Shown here piece after piece: positions 63,600-64,000 of a stretch of 64,000 nucleotides of DNA. Origin of the DNA: Symbiotaphrina buchneri (lineage: Eukaryota; Ascomycota; Symbiotaphrinales; Symbiotaphrinaceae); NCBI GenBank assembly GCA_001599915.1, contig BCIG01000017.1:620001-684000 (forward strand), given 5' to 3'. Every line of letters starts with the position of its first letter. The first letter of the stretch is position 1. A program made the position numbers and the translations under genes. A model generated the notes under the pieces. It made no database searches. It was not told the origin of the DNA and saw only the letters and a program-made list of their open reading frames with translations.

Positions 63600-64000
63600 A
63601 TGGGCGACGCAAGCAGCACAGCAGCATGCGCCAAGCGCCAAAAGGACGTATCCTCCCCCGGCGTCAACCTCAAAACCTGCGCTAAATGCAGGACCACGCA
63701 ATACTGTTCTCGCGACTGCCAAAAGGGCGACTGAGGACACACAAGAAAGTCTGTGCCAGCAATGCAGCAGCTGCTGCCTCCAGCACGAGCGCTTCCCAGC
63801 CAGCGCAGACTCCGACCTCAAGGTCTACCGGTGAGACATCCTCTACCGACCCGCCCAAAGGCCTTCTAGCTCGCGTCGACAAACCCTTCCATCGCCTCGA
63901 ATCACGCACTTGGCTTCACGACCGCCCCGAGCAAGACGTCTACACACTACTGATCGACACTTATCGCATGCGAGTTGAGGACGACTATGCATTCGAGGAC
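63600..64000 (+). pseudogene. MYND-type zinc-finger protein, 5' part, one apparent frame break
   Basis: From ATG 63600 the MYND finger is readable: TCAKCRTTQYCSRDCQKGD, then in the next frame RTHKKVCASNAAAA. A single base (a G of TGG for Trp) seems missing near 63733, which produces TGA. The following frame stays open to the window edge with protein-like text (LARVDKPFHRLESRTW, PEQDVYTLLIDTYRMR). In the first metal pair the second Cys is replaced (ACAKRQKD), so that zinc site may be weak. MYND fingers bind proline-rich partner peptides. The remainder of the gene is outside the window. Confidence 0.7.

Overview
This window reads as chromosomal DNA of a filamentous ascomycete, most likely of the Eurotiales (Aspergillus/Penicillium type). 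The evidence is short spliceosomal introns of about 50-90 nt with GTAAGT/GTATGT donors, a high gene density on both strands, and gene families typical of that group: Zn2Cys6 regulators, LaeA-like methyltransferases, type-B carboxylesterases, a KatG catalase-peroxidase, an ochratoxinase-type amidohydrolase and a NACHT-ankyrin protein. I traced splice sites by hand and kept a model only when phases and conserved motifs agreed. No rRNA, tRNA, CRISPR array or recognisable transposon was found. Species assignment is an inference.

Layout. 1-9.5 kb: the 5' part of a carboxylesterase, a histidine phosphatase, a hexose transporter, a small Cys-rich protein and a 12-exon LaeA-like methyltransferase. 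10-24.7 kb: a secreted carboxylesterase with an extra N-terminal module, an SDR, a cytosolic-type Mn superoxide dismutase, an ochratoxinase-like amidohydrolase, an amino-acid permease, an NmrA-like protein and a GNAT. 25.6-36.3 kb: a small conserved-looking gene, then a TauD-type dioxygenase, a regulator with an internal zinc cluster and a 12-exon 14-TM-type MFS transporter, bracketed by two related GNATs. 36.5-42 kb: a classical Zn2Cys6/MHR regulator containing a probable AT-AC intron, and three uncharacterised genes.

42.6-52.6 kb: a second carboxylesterase with the same N-terminal module, then a compact locus of a sugar-porter-type transporter, an arylsulfatase and a regulator with two tandem Zn2Cys6 domains. 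Transporter and sulfatase diverge from one 423-bp promoter that holds three imperfect direct repeats. This looks like a regulated locus for importing and desulfating sulfate esters; it is the best candidate here for an undescribed system. 53-64 kb: a decayed SRPK-like kinase gene, catalase-peroxidase, a NACHT-ankyrin STAND gene, a truncated paralogous copy of the kinase 5' region lying against the STAND gene, and the 5' part of a MYND-finger gene.

Four otherwise well-conserved genes (carboxylesterase 3, the sugar porter, the STAND gene, the MYND gene) each carry one apparent small frame break. More than twenty neighbouring multi-exon models are fully open. Recent pseudogenisation and assembly indels both remain possible.
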